A stretch of 64,000 nt of DNA. Origin: JARYLZ01 sp964388275. GTDB lineage: Bacteria > Bacteroidota > Ignavibacteria > SZUA-365. Every line of letters starts with the position of its first letter. The stretch's first letter is position 1. Made by a program: the position numbers and the translations under genes. The stretch covers positions 14,977-78,976 of the forward strand of contig CAYLZD010000017.1 of the NCBI GenBank assembly GCA_964388275.1, in the 5' to 3' direction. This document shows, in pieces, positions 1-8,154 of the stretch. The notes below the pieces were generated by a model. It did no database searches. It was not told the origin of the DNA and worked only from the letters and a program-made list of their open reading frames with translations.

Positions 1-382
1 CGTCCCTCGTCCCGTCCATCATCGACACGAAGCCTTTTCCCGCGCGCTGCGCCGCGCGCAGAGCGGCGCCCGCCATGCTGCCGCTGGCGTCGAAAACCAA
101 GGCCGCGGAGACGGCGCAGGGCTCGGTCGGAGCCGGACATTCGAGTTTGAAGTTGGAAACGGGAACTCCGTTTTCCGAGATGGAGATGTTCGACTCCTCT
201 ATACCGTGCAAGCGCGCGCCTCCGCAATGGGCCGCGAACCAGAGCGTGACTCCGGGCCAGCTCAGCGACACGCTGTCGATGCGCAGCGCCGGCTGAGCAG
301 AAGCCGGCCGCTGCGGCAGAAGCGCAACGCACAGCAGCAGAAGCGAAGTCAGGCGGAAACAAGTGCGGATTTTTACTGCCAT
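1..382 (-). CDS. Exported vWA-domain protein, 5' part only (runs off the left edge)
   Basis: Reading leftward from an ATG at 382 gives an open frame of 127 codons that continues past the window start. It opens with a signal peptide (basic start, then LTSLLLLCVALL, then a PASAQ cleavage region near residue 30). Around residues 94-103 is LVFDASGSMA, with D98, S100 and S102 forming the DxSxS half of a metal-ion-dependent adhesion site, the hallmark of von Willebrand factor A domains. The segment before it (about 31-93) resembles a short beta-sandwich. The vWA assignment is strong for so short a piece. The C-terminal domains, and whether a T9SS sorting signal follows, lie outside the window. Confidence 0.8.
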   Translation of the reverse strand, partial: MAVKIRTCFRLTSLLLLCVALLPQRPASAQPALRIDSVSLSWPGVTLWFAAHCGGARLHGIEESNISISENGVPVSNFKLECPAPTEPCAVSAALVFDASGSMAGAALRAAQRAGKGFVSMMDGTRD

Positions 383-460
383 TTGAGTGTATAGTATGAA
401 TTTCCGTGAAGCGTGTCAATCCTGCGTCGCGCGGAGAAAAATGGTCACTCACAAATGAAA

Positions 461-483
461 AACCCGCCGTGAGGCGGGCTTTT
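461..483 (-). terminator. Rho-independent terminator of the small gene at 501-746
   Basis: Perfect 6-bp GC hairpin (CCCGCC/GGCGGG, 463-468 with 473-478, loop GTGA). On the minus strand a run of five T follows directly. It begins about 20 bases beyond the stop codon of the leftward gene. Confidence 0.85.
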
Positions 484-500
484 CGGCGTACGAGAGCGAT

Positions 501-746
501 CTATTTATTGATCTGGTAAACGATTTTGCGAACCGTATCGAACTGCAGATAAGGAAACATTTCCCGAATAGCGTCGATCGCATCGCCCGCGCTCATGGAT
601 TGGCGCATCTCCTTGAATATCCTCCGGATTTTGTAATCACGGATCGCCTTCTCGCTGAACAGGTTCAACCGTTCGAGCTCGGCATATGTTTGGTCGTCGA
701 TCAAATCCCGCAGGGGATTCTCTGGTTGGGTGAGTTGGTTAAACAT
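501..746 (-). CDS. Small conserved-looking helical protein (81 aa), function unknown
   Basis: An 81-residue acidic/basic protein starting MFNQLTQPENPLRDLIDD and ending FDTVRKIVYQINK. The frame is open further upstream, but the ATG at 746 has a good ribosome site (GGAGG four bases before it), and the preceding residues are Cys- and His-rich and look non-coding. The C-terminal half (AIRDYKIRRIFKEMRQ, then AIREMFPYLQFDTVRKIVY) reads as three or four amphipathic helices, with a final pair resembling a Mor-type helix-turn-helix. That is an inference from pattern, not a proven family match. It stands alone with its own terminator. A small DNA-binding regulator is the best guess. Confidence 0.65.
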   Translation of the reverse strand: MFNQLTQPENPLRDLIDDQTYAELERLNLFSEKAIRDYKIRRIFKEMRQSMSAGDAIDAIREMFPYLQFDTVRKIVYQINK

Positions 747-989
747 GTGGCCTCCGTTGTGTAAAAAGTGGATCGAAACATCGGGTAAGAAGCACTCACA
801 ACAACGGTCTATACGTTCCTCTCCATTTGTCCTGTGTGGTAGACAACCGAAAACCTTAAAGGTTACGGATTGATGCATGCATCAGCGCGTCTCCACTTTT
901 GTCATAACGCAGCAAGGCCGCGTTTCGTTTCAACGGGAAGTGGGATGCTGTTGCAAGTTTCGGACTGAATTTCCTGATTGTATTGCGCC

Positions 990-1008
990 AAAATAGCTCG
1001 ATACGAGC
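990..1008 (-). terminator. Possible weak terminator after the deacetylase-like gene
   Basis: A 5-bp hairpin (GCTCG, loop of 3, CGAGC; 996-1008) is followed on the minus strand by TATTTT. It lies just past the end of the leftward gene that stops at 1024. The stem is short, so this is tentative. Confidence 0.35.
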
Positions 1009-1023
1009 AAAAAGGCAAGAGTG

Positions 1024-2610
1024 TCAGGGCATTTTGCCGTCAAGGATCAATTTCCGCACTTCGGCGGTATCATTGATACCGAGCGAATTGAGCCAGACCG
1101 AGAGCGTGTCGCGACAGGCGCCGCAGAAAGCGCCGTGTCGGCTCGGATCGGCCCAGTATTCAAATACCTCAGGCCAGCCGGGGTATTCATCCCTGTCGTA
1201 AATCAGGTTATGGAAAAGCATGGAGCAGGTCCCGCGGTACTCGGCCGCCTGTCCGGCGAGTCCTCGAATGCTTGCGGCCGCTTCCTCCGCATTCAAGCGC
1301 CGATAGTCGCGCAGTGTGCCGTCCATCACATGCAGCGGCATTTCCCATACGCCGAGTACGCGTCCGGCTTCGCGATCGTAGGGCAGGAATGGGTGGACAC
1401 AGCCGTTTCTGAAGCCCTCCCGCTCCGCGAAACCGAGTGTGGAATCGATGGTAAATCCCGTGTTCTCCTGGATTCTCCATGTCTCAGGATACCGAAATCG
1501 CAGATAGTGCTGGCGGACCGACGCCGGTTTCAAGGAAGCGGCGCTTCGGAAGAACGCAAGCTCGCGAGCCAGCATCCGGCCATCGGTATGCGTACGGAAA
1601 CTCGGATGCAGCGCCGCTTCATGTCCTTCCGAACTGATTTCCGCGAGTGCCCTCCGCACGACGCGTGAGCGCAAGCTGTAGCTCTCGTCCCTCTTATCCT
1701 CTGCGCCGGCCTTGAGAAAGAATGTGGCTTTACTGCCGAACCTCTTTTCCGCATCGAGTATGCGCAGCAACGTAACGGCAGGGGGATCACGGCGTGCCGC
1801 AAATGCTCCCGCATATCTCGCGAACCGCGCCAGACGTCGTCCGAGCGGAAGACCATCCTCATTCCGGAGCAATTTGCGATAAACTTCCCTCCAGGCGAAA
1901 CCTGGAGTGAATTTGCTGAGGTAATCTATGTCGTGAGTGAGGCAGACGGCCCAGTCGCGCCCGTCGTATCTCCCGGTTTCGCGTAATTCGCAGCCGGCGT
2001 TTTTAAGCAAGGCACCGAGAAGCGCCGCGTATTCGGCCACAACAGGCCTGTGCAGCAGGTTTAAACGCCCTAACAGGGAAGCGGCCGCGGGGAAACGATC
2101 GAAAGCGTCGCGCTCGATCGAGGACCACTCGTCGTGCAGCGAGAGAAAAAAGAAAGCCTCGGCCACGATGTCGTCCTCGAGTCCGCTTCCGTTTTCAGAT
2201 GGAACTCTGAAAAGCGACAGGATTTCGCGTCCGTGTATTTCCCGCCGCCGGGCATCGGCGATCTCGAAGCGCCTGCGTTCGGAAAGGAACGCCTGAGCCT
2301 GGATCGAGGCCGGAATGTGCACGACGGTCCCGTCCTTCCGCGCAGTCGAAGGCGAATAGACGCAGCGCGCCTCCCCGCTGCGGTCATCGGGCAAAAATCG
2401 CGGAACGAAGCCTGCGGCGAGTCCCAGCATGGTGATCGTGTGCCTGGCCGGAACAAGGAACTCCCGGCCGCAATCTACATGGAAGGGAATCTCGTAAGTT
2501 GATCGGGACACGAGAAGTGAAGCTTCAGTCGGTGAAATACAAGTCAGCAGGAGGATTGACGGCGCGGCCTGCCTCGCTCGAAGCGCCGGGCATTCAGCGC
2601 CGTTGGGCAA
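1024..2610 (-). CDS. Polysaccharide deacetylase-like protein (CE4 fold) with N-terminal extension
   Basis: 528 residues. The C-terminal two thirds is a NodB/CE4-type barrel. CLTHDIDY (T225-D229) occupies the first metal/base motif, EAALHPSFRTH (H335 and H341) the second, histidine-based motif, and FHNLIYD lies near the end. The N-terminal ~200 residues match the extension found on long deacetylase-like proteins in surface-polysaccharide loci (family knowledge). There is no signal peptide, so a cytoplasmic role is likely. The start overlaps the end of the upstream rlpA-like gene by 17 bases, which suggests co-transcription. With a mannose-1-phosphate guanylyltransferase two genes upstream, exopolysaccharide or glycan synthesis is the likely context. 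The substrate is unknown. Confidence 0.75.
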   Translation of the reverse strand: MPNGAECPALRARQAAPSILLLTCISPTEASLLVSRSTYEIPFHVDCGREFLVPARHTITMLGLAAGFVPRFLPDDRSGEARCVYSPSTARKDGTVVHIPASIQAQAFLSERRRFEIADARRREIHGREILSLFRVPSENGSGLEDDIVAEAFFFLSLHDEWSSIERDAFDRFPAAASLLGRLNLLHRPVVAEYAALLGALLKNAGCELRETGRYDGRDWAVCLTHDIDYLSKFTPGFAWREVYRKLLRNEDGLPLGRRLARFARYAGAFAARRDPPAVTLLRILDAEKRFGSKATFFLKAGAEDKRDESYSLRSRVVRRALAEISSEGHEAALHPSFRTHTDGRMLARELAFFRSAASLKPASVRQHYLRFRYPETWRIQENTGFTIDSTLGFAEREGFRNGCVHPFLPYDREAGRVLGVWEMPLHVMDGTLRDYRRLNAEEAAASIRGLAGQAAEYRGTCSMLFHNLIYDRDEYPGWPEVFEYWADPSRHGAFCGACRDTLSVWLNSLGINDTAEVRKLILDGKMP

Positions 2611-3043
2611 CCGGATCGGCGCCCCAATCCAGCACCTCCACGGTCACACGGGCCAGCCCGCTGCGCAGCATTTCCAGTTCGCCGGCAGCAGCGTAACTCA
2701 AATCGAGAAGGCGGGACTTCATCCTGGGTCCGCGGTCGTTCACGCGCACGATCACGGATTTCCCGGTCCTGTGAGACGTCACGCGCAGCCAGGAACCGAA
2801 AGGGTAGGTCCTGTGGGCCGCGGTGAGTCGATTATTGTCGTAACGTTCCCCGCTCGCGGTGCGGCGACCGTGAAAGCGTTTGCCGTAATAGGAGGCGATC
2901 CCTTCGGCAGATTCCAGCACCGGAATTTCCGTCAGAGGCAGGGGATCGAGCACCGCAGTATCGCGAACGGGCGCACACCCGCCGGAGGCGGCCAAGCAGA
3001 AGCAGAGAGCCGCTCCTGATCCGTATTTTGCGAAGGCGCGCAT
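2594..3043 (-). CDS. rlpA: RlpA-like septal ring / lytic transglycosylase family protein
   Basis: 149 residues from the ATG at 3043; a GTG three bases upstream is also possible. A hydrophobic leader ends at ASGGC, a weak lipobox, so it is an exported and possibly lipid-anchored protein. From about residue 48, GIASYYGKRFHGRRTASGE and then RTYPFGSWLRVTSHRTGKSV and VRVNDRGP are the signature of the RlpA double-psi beta-barrel; the usual catalytic Asp sits in NDRGP. There is no SPOR domain, unlike E. coli RlpA, but single-domain RlpA proteins are common. Its ATG overlaps the TGA of the upstream mannose-1-phosphate guanylyltransferase gene by one base. The likely role is cleavage or binding of denuded glycan strands in peptidoglycan. 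Confidence 0.88.
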   Translation of the reverse strand: MRAFAKYGSGAALCFCLAASGGCAPVRDTAVLDPLPLTEIPVLESAEGIASYYGKRFHGRRTASGERYDNNRLTAAHRTYPFGSWLRVTSHRTGKSVIVRVNDRGPRMKSRLLDLSYAAAGELEMLRSGLARVTVEVLDWGADPVAQRR

Positions 3044-4125
3044 CACAGATGCTTGGCCTGTCCGGATTTTCTGAGGGCTTCTACGATATCGCGCACTTCC
3101 TGCGAACGGTCGCGGGCGCAGACGAGCAGGGCGTCGTCGGTGTCGATTATGGTCAGATTCTCGATGCCGATGGCCGCCGCGAGGCGTTTGCGAGTAGTGC
3201 TGATATGGCAGCCACGGACATCCCTGACCAGCACCCTCCCCTGCAGCACGTTTTCAGAGTCGTCTTTTTCCGCAACTCTGTAGGCCTCATCCCAGCTGCC
3301 GAGATCGTTCCAGCCGAATTCGGCCGGCAGGATGAAGCGGTTCCCGGCTTTTTCCATCACCCCGTAATCGATGGAGATTGCGCGCATGCTCCGGTAAGCG
3401 ACATCCAGAGCCGGCGCGAAGGCCGGCGTGTCGATGCTCTGGCGAAGCCGGTGGAATTCCTCGGAAATATCCGGCAGGTACTCGGCGATATTGTTGAGCA
3501 CCACGGATGTCTTGAAGATGAACATGCCGCTGTTCCACAGGAAATCCCCGCTCTCGAGGAATTTTTCCGCAGTGGCGATATTGGGTTTCTCGGCGAAGGT
3601 TCTCACCGGATAGGCGCCGAGGGCCTTCACGCTTTCATCACCCGCGCCGTCGTCGTACTGGATGTAGCCGTAGCCTGTCTCGGGCCTCGTGGGCCTTATG
3701 CCGATGGTGACGAGGCCGCGTGTGCGCACGGCCGTGCGTATGGCGCGTCGCAGGACGTCCTGAAAAGTCGCCACGTCGCGCACGAGATGATCCGCGGGCA
3801 GGACGACCATGACCACGTTGCCCGCACGATGGCGCAGGACTTCCGCGCCGTACGCAATCGCAGGCGCGGTATTGCGGCCCGCCGGTTCCACGAGTGTGTT
3901 TTCCTCGGGCAGGCGCGGGAGCTGCCGCCGGACTTCAGCCGCCTGAACCGCGTTGGTTACGACGTAAACCTGTTCTGGCGGGATGACGGGCTCGAGCCGA
4001 TACACGGTGTTCTGTATCATCGTGCCTTCGCCGACTATCTCCAGAAGCTGTTTCGGCGTTCGCTCGCGGCTGCGAGGCCAGAACCGCGCGCCCACTCCGC
4101 CGGCGATTATCAGCGCATATACTTT
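3043..4125 (-). CDS. manC: Mannose-1-phosphate guanylyltransferase (GDP-mannose pyrophosphorylase)
   Basis: 360 residues starting MKVYALIIAGGVGARFWPRS, the nucleotide-binding signature (GGxGxRxWPxSR) of the ManC/GMP family. It continues with TPKQLLEIVGEGTMIQ. ADHLVRD, the ETGYGYIQYD segment, FAEKPN and FLWNSGMFIF are further family blocks. The length matches single-domain enzymes without the C-terminal isomerase domain. The enzyme makes GDP-mannose from GTP and mannose-1-phosphate in the cytoplasm. In-frame ATGs at 4167 and 4149 would add 8-14 unconserved residues, so 4125 is preferred. It lies 66 bases after atpC and overlaps rlpA by one base. Confidence 0.92.
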   Translation of the reverse strand, partial: KVYALIIAGGVGARFWPRSRERTPKQLLEIVGEGTMIQNTVYRLEPVIPPEQVYVVTNAVQAAEVRRQLPRLPEENTLVEPAGRNTAPAIAYGAEVLRHRAGNVVMVVLPADHLVRDVATFQDVLRRAIRTAVRTRGLVTIGIRPTRPETGYGYIQYDDGAGDESVKALGAYPVRTFAEKPNIATAEKFLESGDFLWNSGMFIFKTSVVLNNIAEYLPDISEEFHRLRQSIDTPAFAPALDVAYRSMRAISIDYGVMEKAGNRFILPAEFGWNDLGSWDEAYRVAEKDDSENVLQGRVLVRDVRGCHISTTRKRLAAAIGIENLTIIDTDDALLVCARDRSQEVRDIVEALRKSGQAKHL

Positions 4126-4191
4126 CATTTCGTCGGAATCCTCATCCATGCGGTTGTACGGCAACACGCGCGGCGCGAAAGCCCCGCCGCG

Positions 4192-4599
4192 TCAAGCTTT
4201 GCCTGCCACTTTCAATCTGTTTATCGCCCGGAAAAGAGCGGCCCGCGCGCGATCGAGATCCACGTCCTGCGACGGCACGGCCAGCCGTTCCTCCGCGCGG
4301 GCCTTGGCCGACTCCGCGCGGCGCACGTCGATGTTCTCGCGCCGTTCGGCCGCGTTGGCCAGTATCAGCACCTCGTTGTGCAGCACCTGCGCCACGCCTC
4401 CGCTGACGGCGAACACCAGCGGCCCTGAATCCTGAACGAGCACGTCGAGTTCGCCGATATCAAGGGCGGCGAGCATGGGCGCGTGATTGAAGAGTATCTG
4501 GAAACGCCCTTCCGTGCCGGGGCAGGAAACCGAAACCACCTGCCCGTGGAAGAGCACGCCGACGGGGGTGACAAGGCGGAACTGGTATTGCTTGTCCAT
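4192..4599 (-). CDS. atpC: ATP synthase epsilon subunit
   Basis: 135 residues. FRLVTPVGVLFHGQVVSVSCPGTEGRFQIL is the F1 epsilon N-terminal beta-sandwich, including the GxFxxLxxHAPML turn (here GRFQILFNHAPML). The C-terminal part (DVRRAESAKARAEERL, then a second helix) is the regulatory helical hairpin. It starts 10 bases after the atpD stop, so the two form a dicistronic unit. The remaining F-type ATPase genes are not in the window. A separate atpDC pair away from the other atp genes is known from Chlorobi and some relatives. Confidence 0.96.
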   Translation of the reverse strand: MDKQYQFRLVTPVGVLFHGQVVSVSCPGTEGRFQILFNHAPMLAALDIGELDVLVQDSGPLVFAVSGGVAQVLHNEVLILANAAERRENIDVRRAESAKARAEERLAVPSQDVDLDRARAALFRAINRLKVAGKA

Positions 4600-4609
4600 G
4601 GAAATCGGA

Positions 4610-6016
4610 CTAAGCCTTCATTTTTTCCGCGCGGGAAAATGCTTCCTCTATGCCGCCGACGAACATGAACGCATTCTCCGGAAGCTCGTCGCAATCGCCG
4701 TTCAATATCATCTCGAAACCCTTTATGGTGTCTTCGATGGTGACGTAACGTCCCTGATATCCCGTGAACTGTTCCGCCACGAAGAACGGCTGCGAGAGAA
4801 AGCGCTGCATCCTGCGCGCCCTGTTCACAGTGAGCTTGTCCTCGTCGGAAAGCTCGTCGATACCGAGAATATTGATCAAATCCTGAAGGTCCTTGTAACT
4901 CTGCAACGTCCGTTTGACTTGCTGGGCCACGTTGTAATGCCTCTCGCCGACGATCAGAGGATCGAGTATTCGCGAAGTGGAATCCAGCGGGTCGACGGCC
5001 GGGTATATGCCGAGCTCCGCAATCTGCCTGCTGAGCACGGTGGTAGCGTCGAGGTGGGAGAAAGTGGTGGCCGGCGCCGGATCGGTGAGATCGTCCGCCG
5101 GGACGTAAATGGCCTGCACCGAGGTGATGGAACCATTGCTGGTGGACGTAATACGCTCCTGCAGCTCGCCCATTTCGGTGGCCAGGGTCGGTTGATAACC
5201 GACGGCGGAAGGCATGCGCCCGAGCAGAGCTGAAACCTCGGAACCCGCCTGCGTAAAGCGGAATATGTTGTCGATGAACAGAAGCACATCCTTGCCTTCC
5301 GCATCCCGGAAGTACTCGGCCATTGTCAGCGCCGTCAGACCCACGCGCTGGCGTGCGCCGGGCGGTTCGTTCATCTGCCCGAATACAAGCGTGGTCTTCG
5401 ACAGTACTCCGGTCCCTTTCATCTCGATCCAGAGGTCGTTTCCTTCACGCGTGCGTTCGCCTACGCCCCCGAACACGGAATATCCTCCGTGATGAGTGGC
5501 GATATTGTGTATCAATTCCTGAATGATGACGGTTTTCCCCACTCCAGCGCCGCCGAAAAGGCCCGTCTTACCGCCCTTCGTGTACGGTTCCAGAAGGTCG
5601 ATCACCTTTATGCCGGTTTCGAACATCTCTTTCTTCGTCGATAGAATGTCGAATTTCGGAGCATGACGGTGGATCTGATACCTGTCGGCCGCCTCGATCG
5701 GTCCCAAACCGTCGATAGGCCGTCCCGTGACGTTGATAAGGCGTCCCAAAGTGCCCGGCCCGACCGGCACGGTGATTTGTTCGCCGGTGTCTATCACTTC
5801 CATCCCACGTTTGAGACCGTCCGTGGAATCCATCGCAACCGTCCGGACTCTGTCTTCGCCGAGATGCTGTTGCACTTCGAGAATCAACTCGTTGCCGTCG
5901 GCTTCCTCGACCTCTCTCGGGACTTTGAGCGCGTTCAGTATCGGGGGCATCGTTCCTTCGGAGAAATCGACGTCCACCACAGGGCCTATGACCTGGACTA
6001 CCTTACCCTTGTTCAT
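4610..6016 (-). CDS. atpD: ATP synthase F1 beta subunit
   Basis: 468 residues, the normal length. The Walker A motif GGAGVGKT is at 155-162 and GERTREGND at 186-194. VLLFIDNIFRFTQAGSE carries Walker B, and ALLGRMPSAVGYQPTLATEMG is the DELSEED-proximal catalytic block. The start MNKGKVVQVIGPVVDVDF is canonical. It is the catalytic subunit of the membrane-bound F1Fo ATP synthase. The 129 bases upstream, before the GH13-like gene end, are AT-rich and probably hold the promoter; no box could be assigned confidently. Confidence 0.98.
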   Translation of the reverse strand: MNKGKVVQVIGPVVDVDFSEGTMPPILNALKVPREVEEADGNELILEVQQHLGEDRVRTVAMDSTDGLKRGMEVIDTGEQITVPVGPGTLGRLINVTGRPIDGLGPIEAADRYQIHRHAPKFDILSTKKEMFETGIKVIDLLEPYTKGGKTGLFGGAGVGKTVIIQELIHNIATHHGGYSVFGGVGERTREGNDLWIEMKGTGVLSKTTLVFGQMNEPPGARQRVGLTALTMAEYFRDAEGKDVLLFIDNIFRFTQAGSEVSALLGRMPSAVGYQPTLATEMGELQERITSTSNGSITSVQAIYVPADDLTDPAPATTFSHLDATTVLSRQIAELGIYPAVDPLDSTSRILDPLIVGERHYNVAQQVKRTLQSYKDLQDLINILGIDELSDEDKLTVNRARRMQRFLSQPFFVAEQFTGYQGRYVTIEDTIKGFEMILNGDCDELPENAFMFVGGIEEAFSRAEKMKA

Positions 6017-6108
6017 CGGTATTTATTCGTTTATTGGTGATACTTATGCAATATGATCCAAAAAGTAAATATATGAATCGAAGTCCATAAAATGAAACGT
6101 TTGCGCTC

Positions 6109-6127
6109 AAAAGCGGGAGCCGCCCGC
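6109..6127 (-). terminator. Probable terminator after the GH13-like gene
   Basis: A short hairpin (GCGGG at 6113-6117 with CCCGC at 6123-6127) is followed on the minus strand by four T. It lies 19 bases past the stop of the leftward gene at 6146 and would separate that gene from atpD. Confidence 0.5.
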
Positions 6128-6145
6128 GTTTTACGCCGCAGAAGC

Positions 6146-8053
6146 TCACATCCTGGGTATGAGCACAACGGCTGATTCAGCCGGTAAAACCAGCTGCAGC
6201 CCGTCTTTTTCCGCGTAAAACCAGAGATCGTGGAGAGGCGCGTCGACGCGGGCGCCCTCGGGAGTGTCGCCGAGCGGAATTCTGCATTCCTGCGGAGACG
6301 AACCGGCATTTATCAGCACGTACACCCTGTCCGCTCCGGCCTGCCTGGCAAAACCGTACAGAAAGCGCTCATCGTCCAGAACGATTGTGCGCATTGCCCC
6401 GGCGCGAAGGGCGATATGGTCGCGCCTGAGCTGCAGAAGCCTTCCGTACCAGGCATGGACGACGCTGTCGAAAGCCGACGGCCTTCCCGTTTCTTCTCCT
6501 TTCGGACAGCCTTGGATTTCGCGCGCGAAAACACTATCGGACCACAGCATCGGCTTGCGGCAGTCCGGATCGTCGCCGCCCCACATTCCGGCCTCGTCGC
6601 CGTAATAGATCAGAGGTGAACCCGGACTTGTGAGCTGCAGCACGAGAAGCAGTTTCTGAAGTCCGCGAGCGGCTTCATCCGGCGGATCGGAACGATAGGA
6701 GGCGTTGCGCATGGGACTGTTGTCCGTATCGTACAGCAGATCCCTGTTGGCGCACATCGATGCGAGACGGTCGGTCTCGTGGTCGTTGATCATGTTGATC
6801 TGAGCGTCGGCGTCGCTCATCGACAGCGAGGATCTCGCGCCGTCGCGTTCGGCTTCGAAACGCGTGGGGGTGATTCTCCTGTTCAACACCCAGCGCGAGG
6901 CAAGCCGGCCGAAATGATCGGTCTCCTCGATATCGAAATACCTTCGGCTTTTTGCGGCTTCCTTGAGGGGCGCCCCTATCACGATCGCGGACGGATTGAT
7001 CGAACGGACGAAACCGAGCCATTGCTCCCAGAAATAAACCGACAGCGCGTCGGACAGTTCAATCCACCAACCATCCACACCGTCGGAAGGATCGCCGTCC
7101 GCGTCCGGATCCATCCAGCGGCGTACGCTCGCGAAAACGTATTCCCTCGCGCCGGGTATCAATCCAAGACTGTCCTTGCGCAATTCCGGGAAGGCCTTTA
7201 TACCCCACATGGACTTGTACGCGAACTCCGAAATGAATGGTGTTTCAGGCCTGTCCCACTCGTTGATCACGAACCATCCCTGGTACTGGGACTTTTCCTG
7301 TTTCTGCAGCACGTCCTTGAATGCCCAGAAATTGACCCCGACATGCGCCAACTGCAAGTCAACGACCACTTTGAAACCCGAATCGTGCGCGACGTGGAGA
7401 AATTCCAGAAAAGCCCTGTCCGCGGGAGTCCAAATCCACGATTGCGGAATGTCGGGCTTCTCCCTGTTTATATATGCGGTATCGAGGTCGGTCCGCGGCC
7501 CGAAACGCGGATCCACGTGGTGATAGCTGTTGACGTCGTATTTATGCGAAGAATTCGCCTCGAAAACCGGTGTCAGCAGCAGTCCATTCACTCCGAGTGA
7601 TTTCAAATACCCCAGCCTTGCCCGAATGCCGGCGATGTCGCCTCCGTATTGACGGAGAAAAGCGTTGTCGTAGAAGGAATCGCTGTTCAGTTTCTCCGCC
7701 TGCGTCAACTCGTGCCAGTTACCGGTCCATGTCGATACGCTCCATTGCGGTGACTTATCACCGAAAACTTCCACGGACGTCGGATCGTTCTCGCGATCCC
7801 CGTTGCAAAAACGGTCGATCACTATCCGGTACCAAACGATACCGCGAGCCCATTCAGGAATTTCACGAGTTTGAGCCGCGCCCTGAACACCGGTTTGCGC
7901 GTGCGCTGTCGCTGCGCACAGGAACAAAAGGAACAATATGTTGGAGAATTTGTGCAGAGTCAGCTCGGGAAGCCGGATCCGGGACACGCCCGGCGCTTGA
8001 GAGGGAAAGATGGTGAAAAGAGAGCAAAGCGGAAAGAGAAAAATGTAATTCAA
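6146..8053 (-). CDS. Secreted GH13 alpha-amylase-family homologue, predicted catalytically inactive
   Basis: 635 residues in the longest frame. The true start may be internal, because the signal peptide (FSNILFLLFLCAATAHAQ) sits at about 36-53 with no ATG close before it. The body is a cyclomaltodextrinase/neopullulanase-like GH13 barrel: WYRIVIDRFCNGD, LGYLKSLGVNGLLLTPVFE, SPLIYYGDEAGMWGGDDP. The four catalytic regions are altered. Region I DLQLAH has Ala (236) for the usual Asn. Region II GWWIEL has Trp for Arg (330) and Glu for the Asp nucleophile (332). Region III IGAPL has Ala for the Glu acid/base (361). Region IV DHETDR has Glu for Asp (426). Substrate-loop blocks are intact, so a binding or sensing role is inferred rather than hydrolysis. 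Confidence 0.85.
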   Translation of the reverse strand: MNYIFLFPLCSLFTIFPSQAPGVSRIRLPELTLHKFSNILFLLFLCAATAHAQTGVQGAAQTREIPEWARGIVWYRIVIDRFCNGDRENDPTSVEVFGDKSPQWSVSTWTGNWHELTQAEKLNSDSFYDNAFLRQYGGDIAGIRARLGYLKSLGVNGLLLTPVFEANSSHKYDVNSYHHVDPRFGPRTDLDTAYINREKPDIPQSWIWTPADRAFLEFLHVAHDSGFKVVVDLQLAHVGVNFWAFKDVLQKQEKSQYQGWFVINEWDRPETPFISEFAYKSMWGIKAFPELRKDSLGLIPGAREYVFASVRRWMDPDADGDPSDGVDGWWIELSDALSVYFWEQWLGFVRSINPSAIVIGAPLKEAAKSRRYFDIEETDHFGRLASRWVLNRRITPTRFEAERDGARSSLSMSDADAQINMINDHETDRLASMCANRDLLYDTDNSPMRNASYRSDPPDEAARGLQKLLLVLQLTSPGSPLIYYGDEAGMWGGDDPDCRKPMLWSDSVFAREIQGCPKGEETGRPSAFDSVVHAWYGRLLQLRRDHIALRAGAMRTIVLDDERFLYGFARQAGADRVYVLINAGSSPQECRIPLGDTPEGARVDAPLHDLWFYAEKDGLQLVLPAESAVVLIPRM

Positions 8054-8154
8054 ACCGCCCGCGTCTTATCTTTGTCGAGTGCCGGGTCGCAGCCACTCCG
8101 TTCCGGTGAAGCCGGGGAAAAAAGCGCAGCCGATTCATCAACAGTGAGAACACC

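Noticed and set aside
3028..4428. Long open frame (466 codons) on the plus strand
   Set aside because: It is antisense to manC and atpC, both with strong family motifs. High-GC DNA often gives such shadows.
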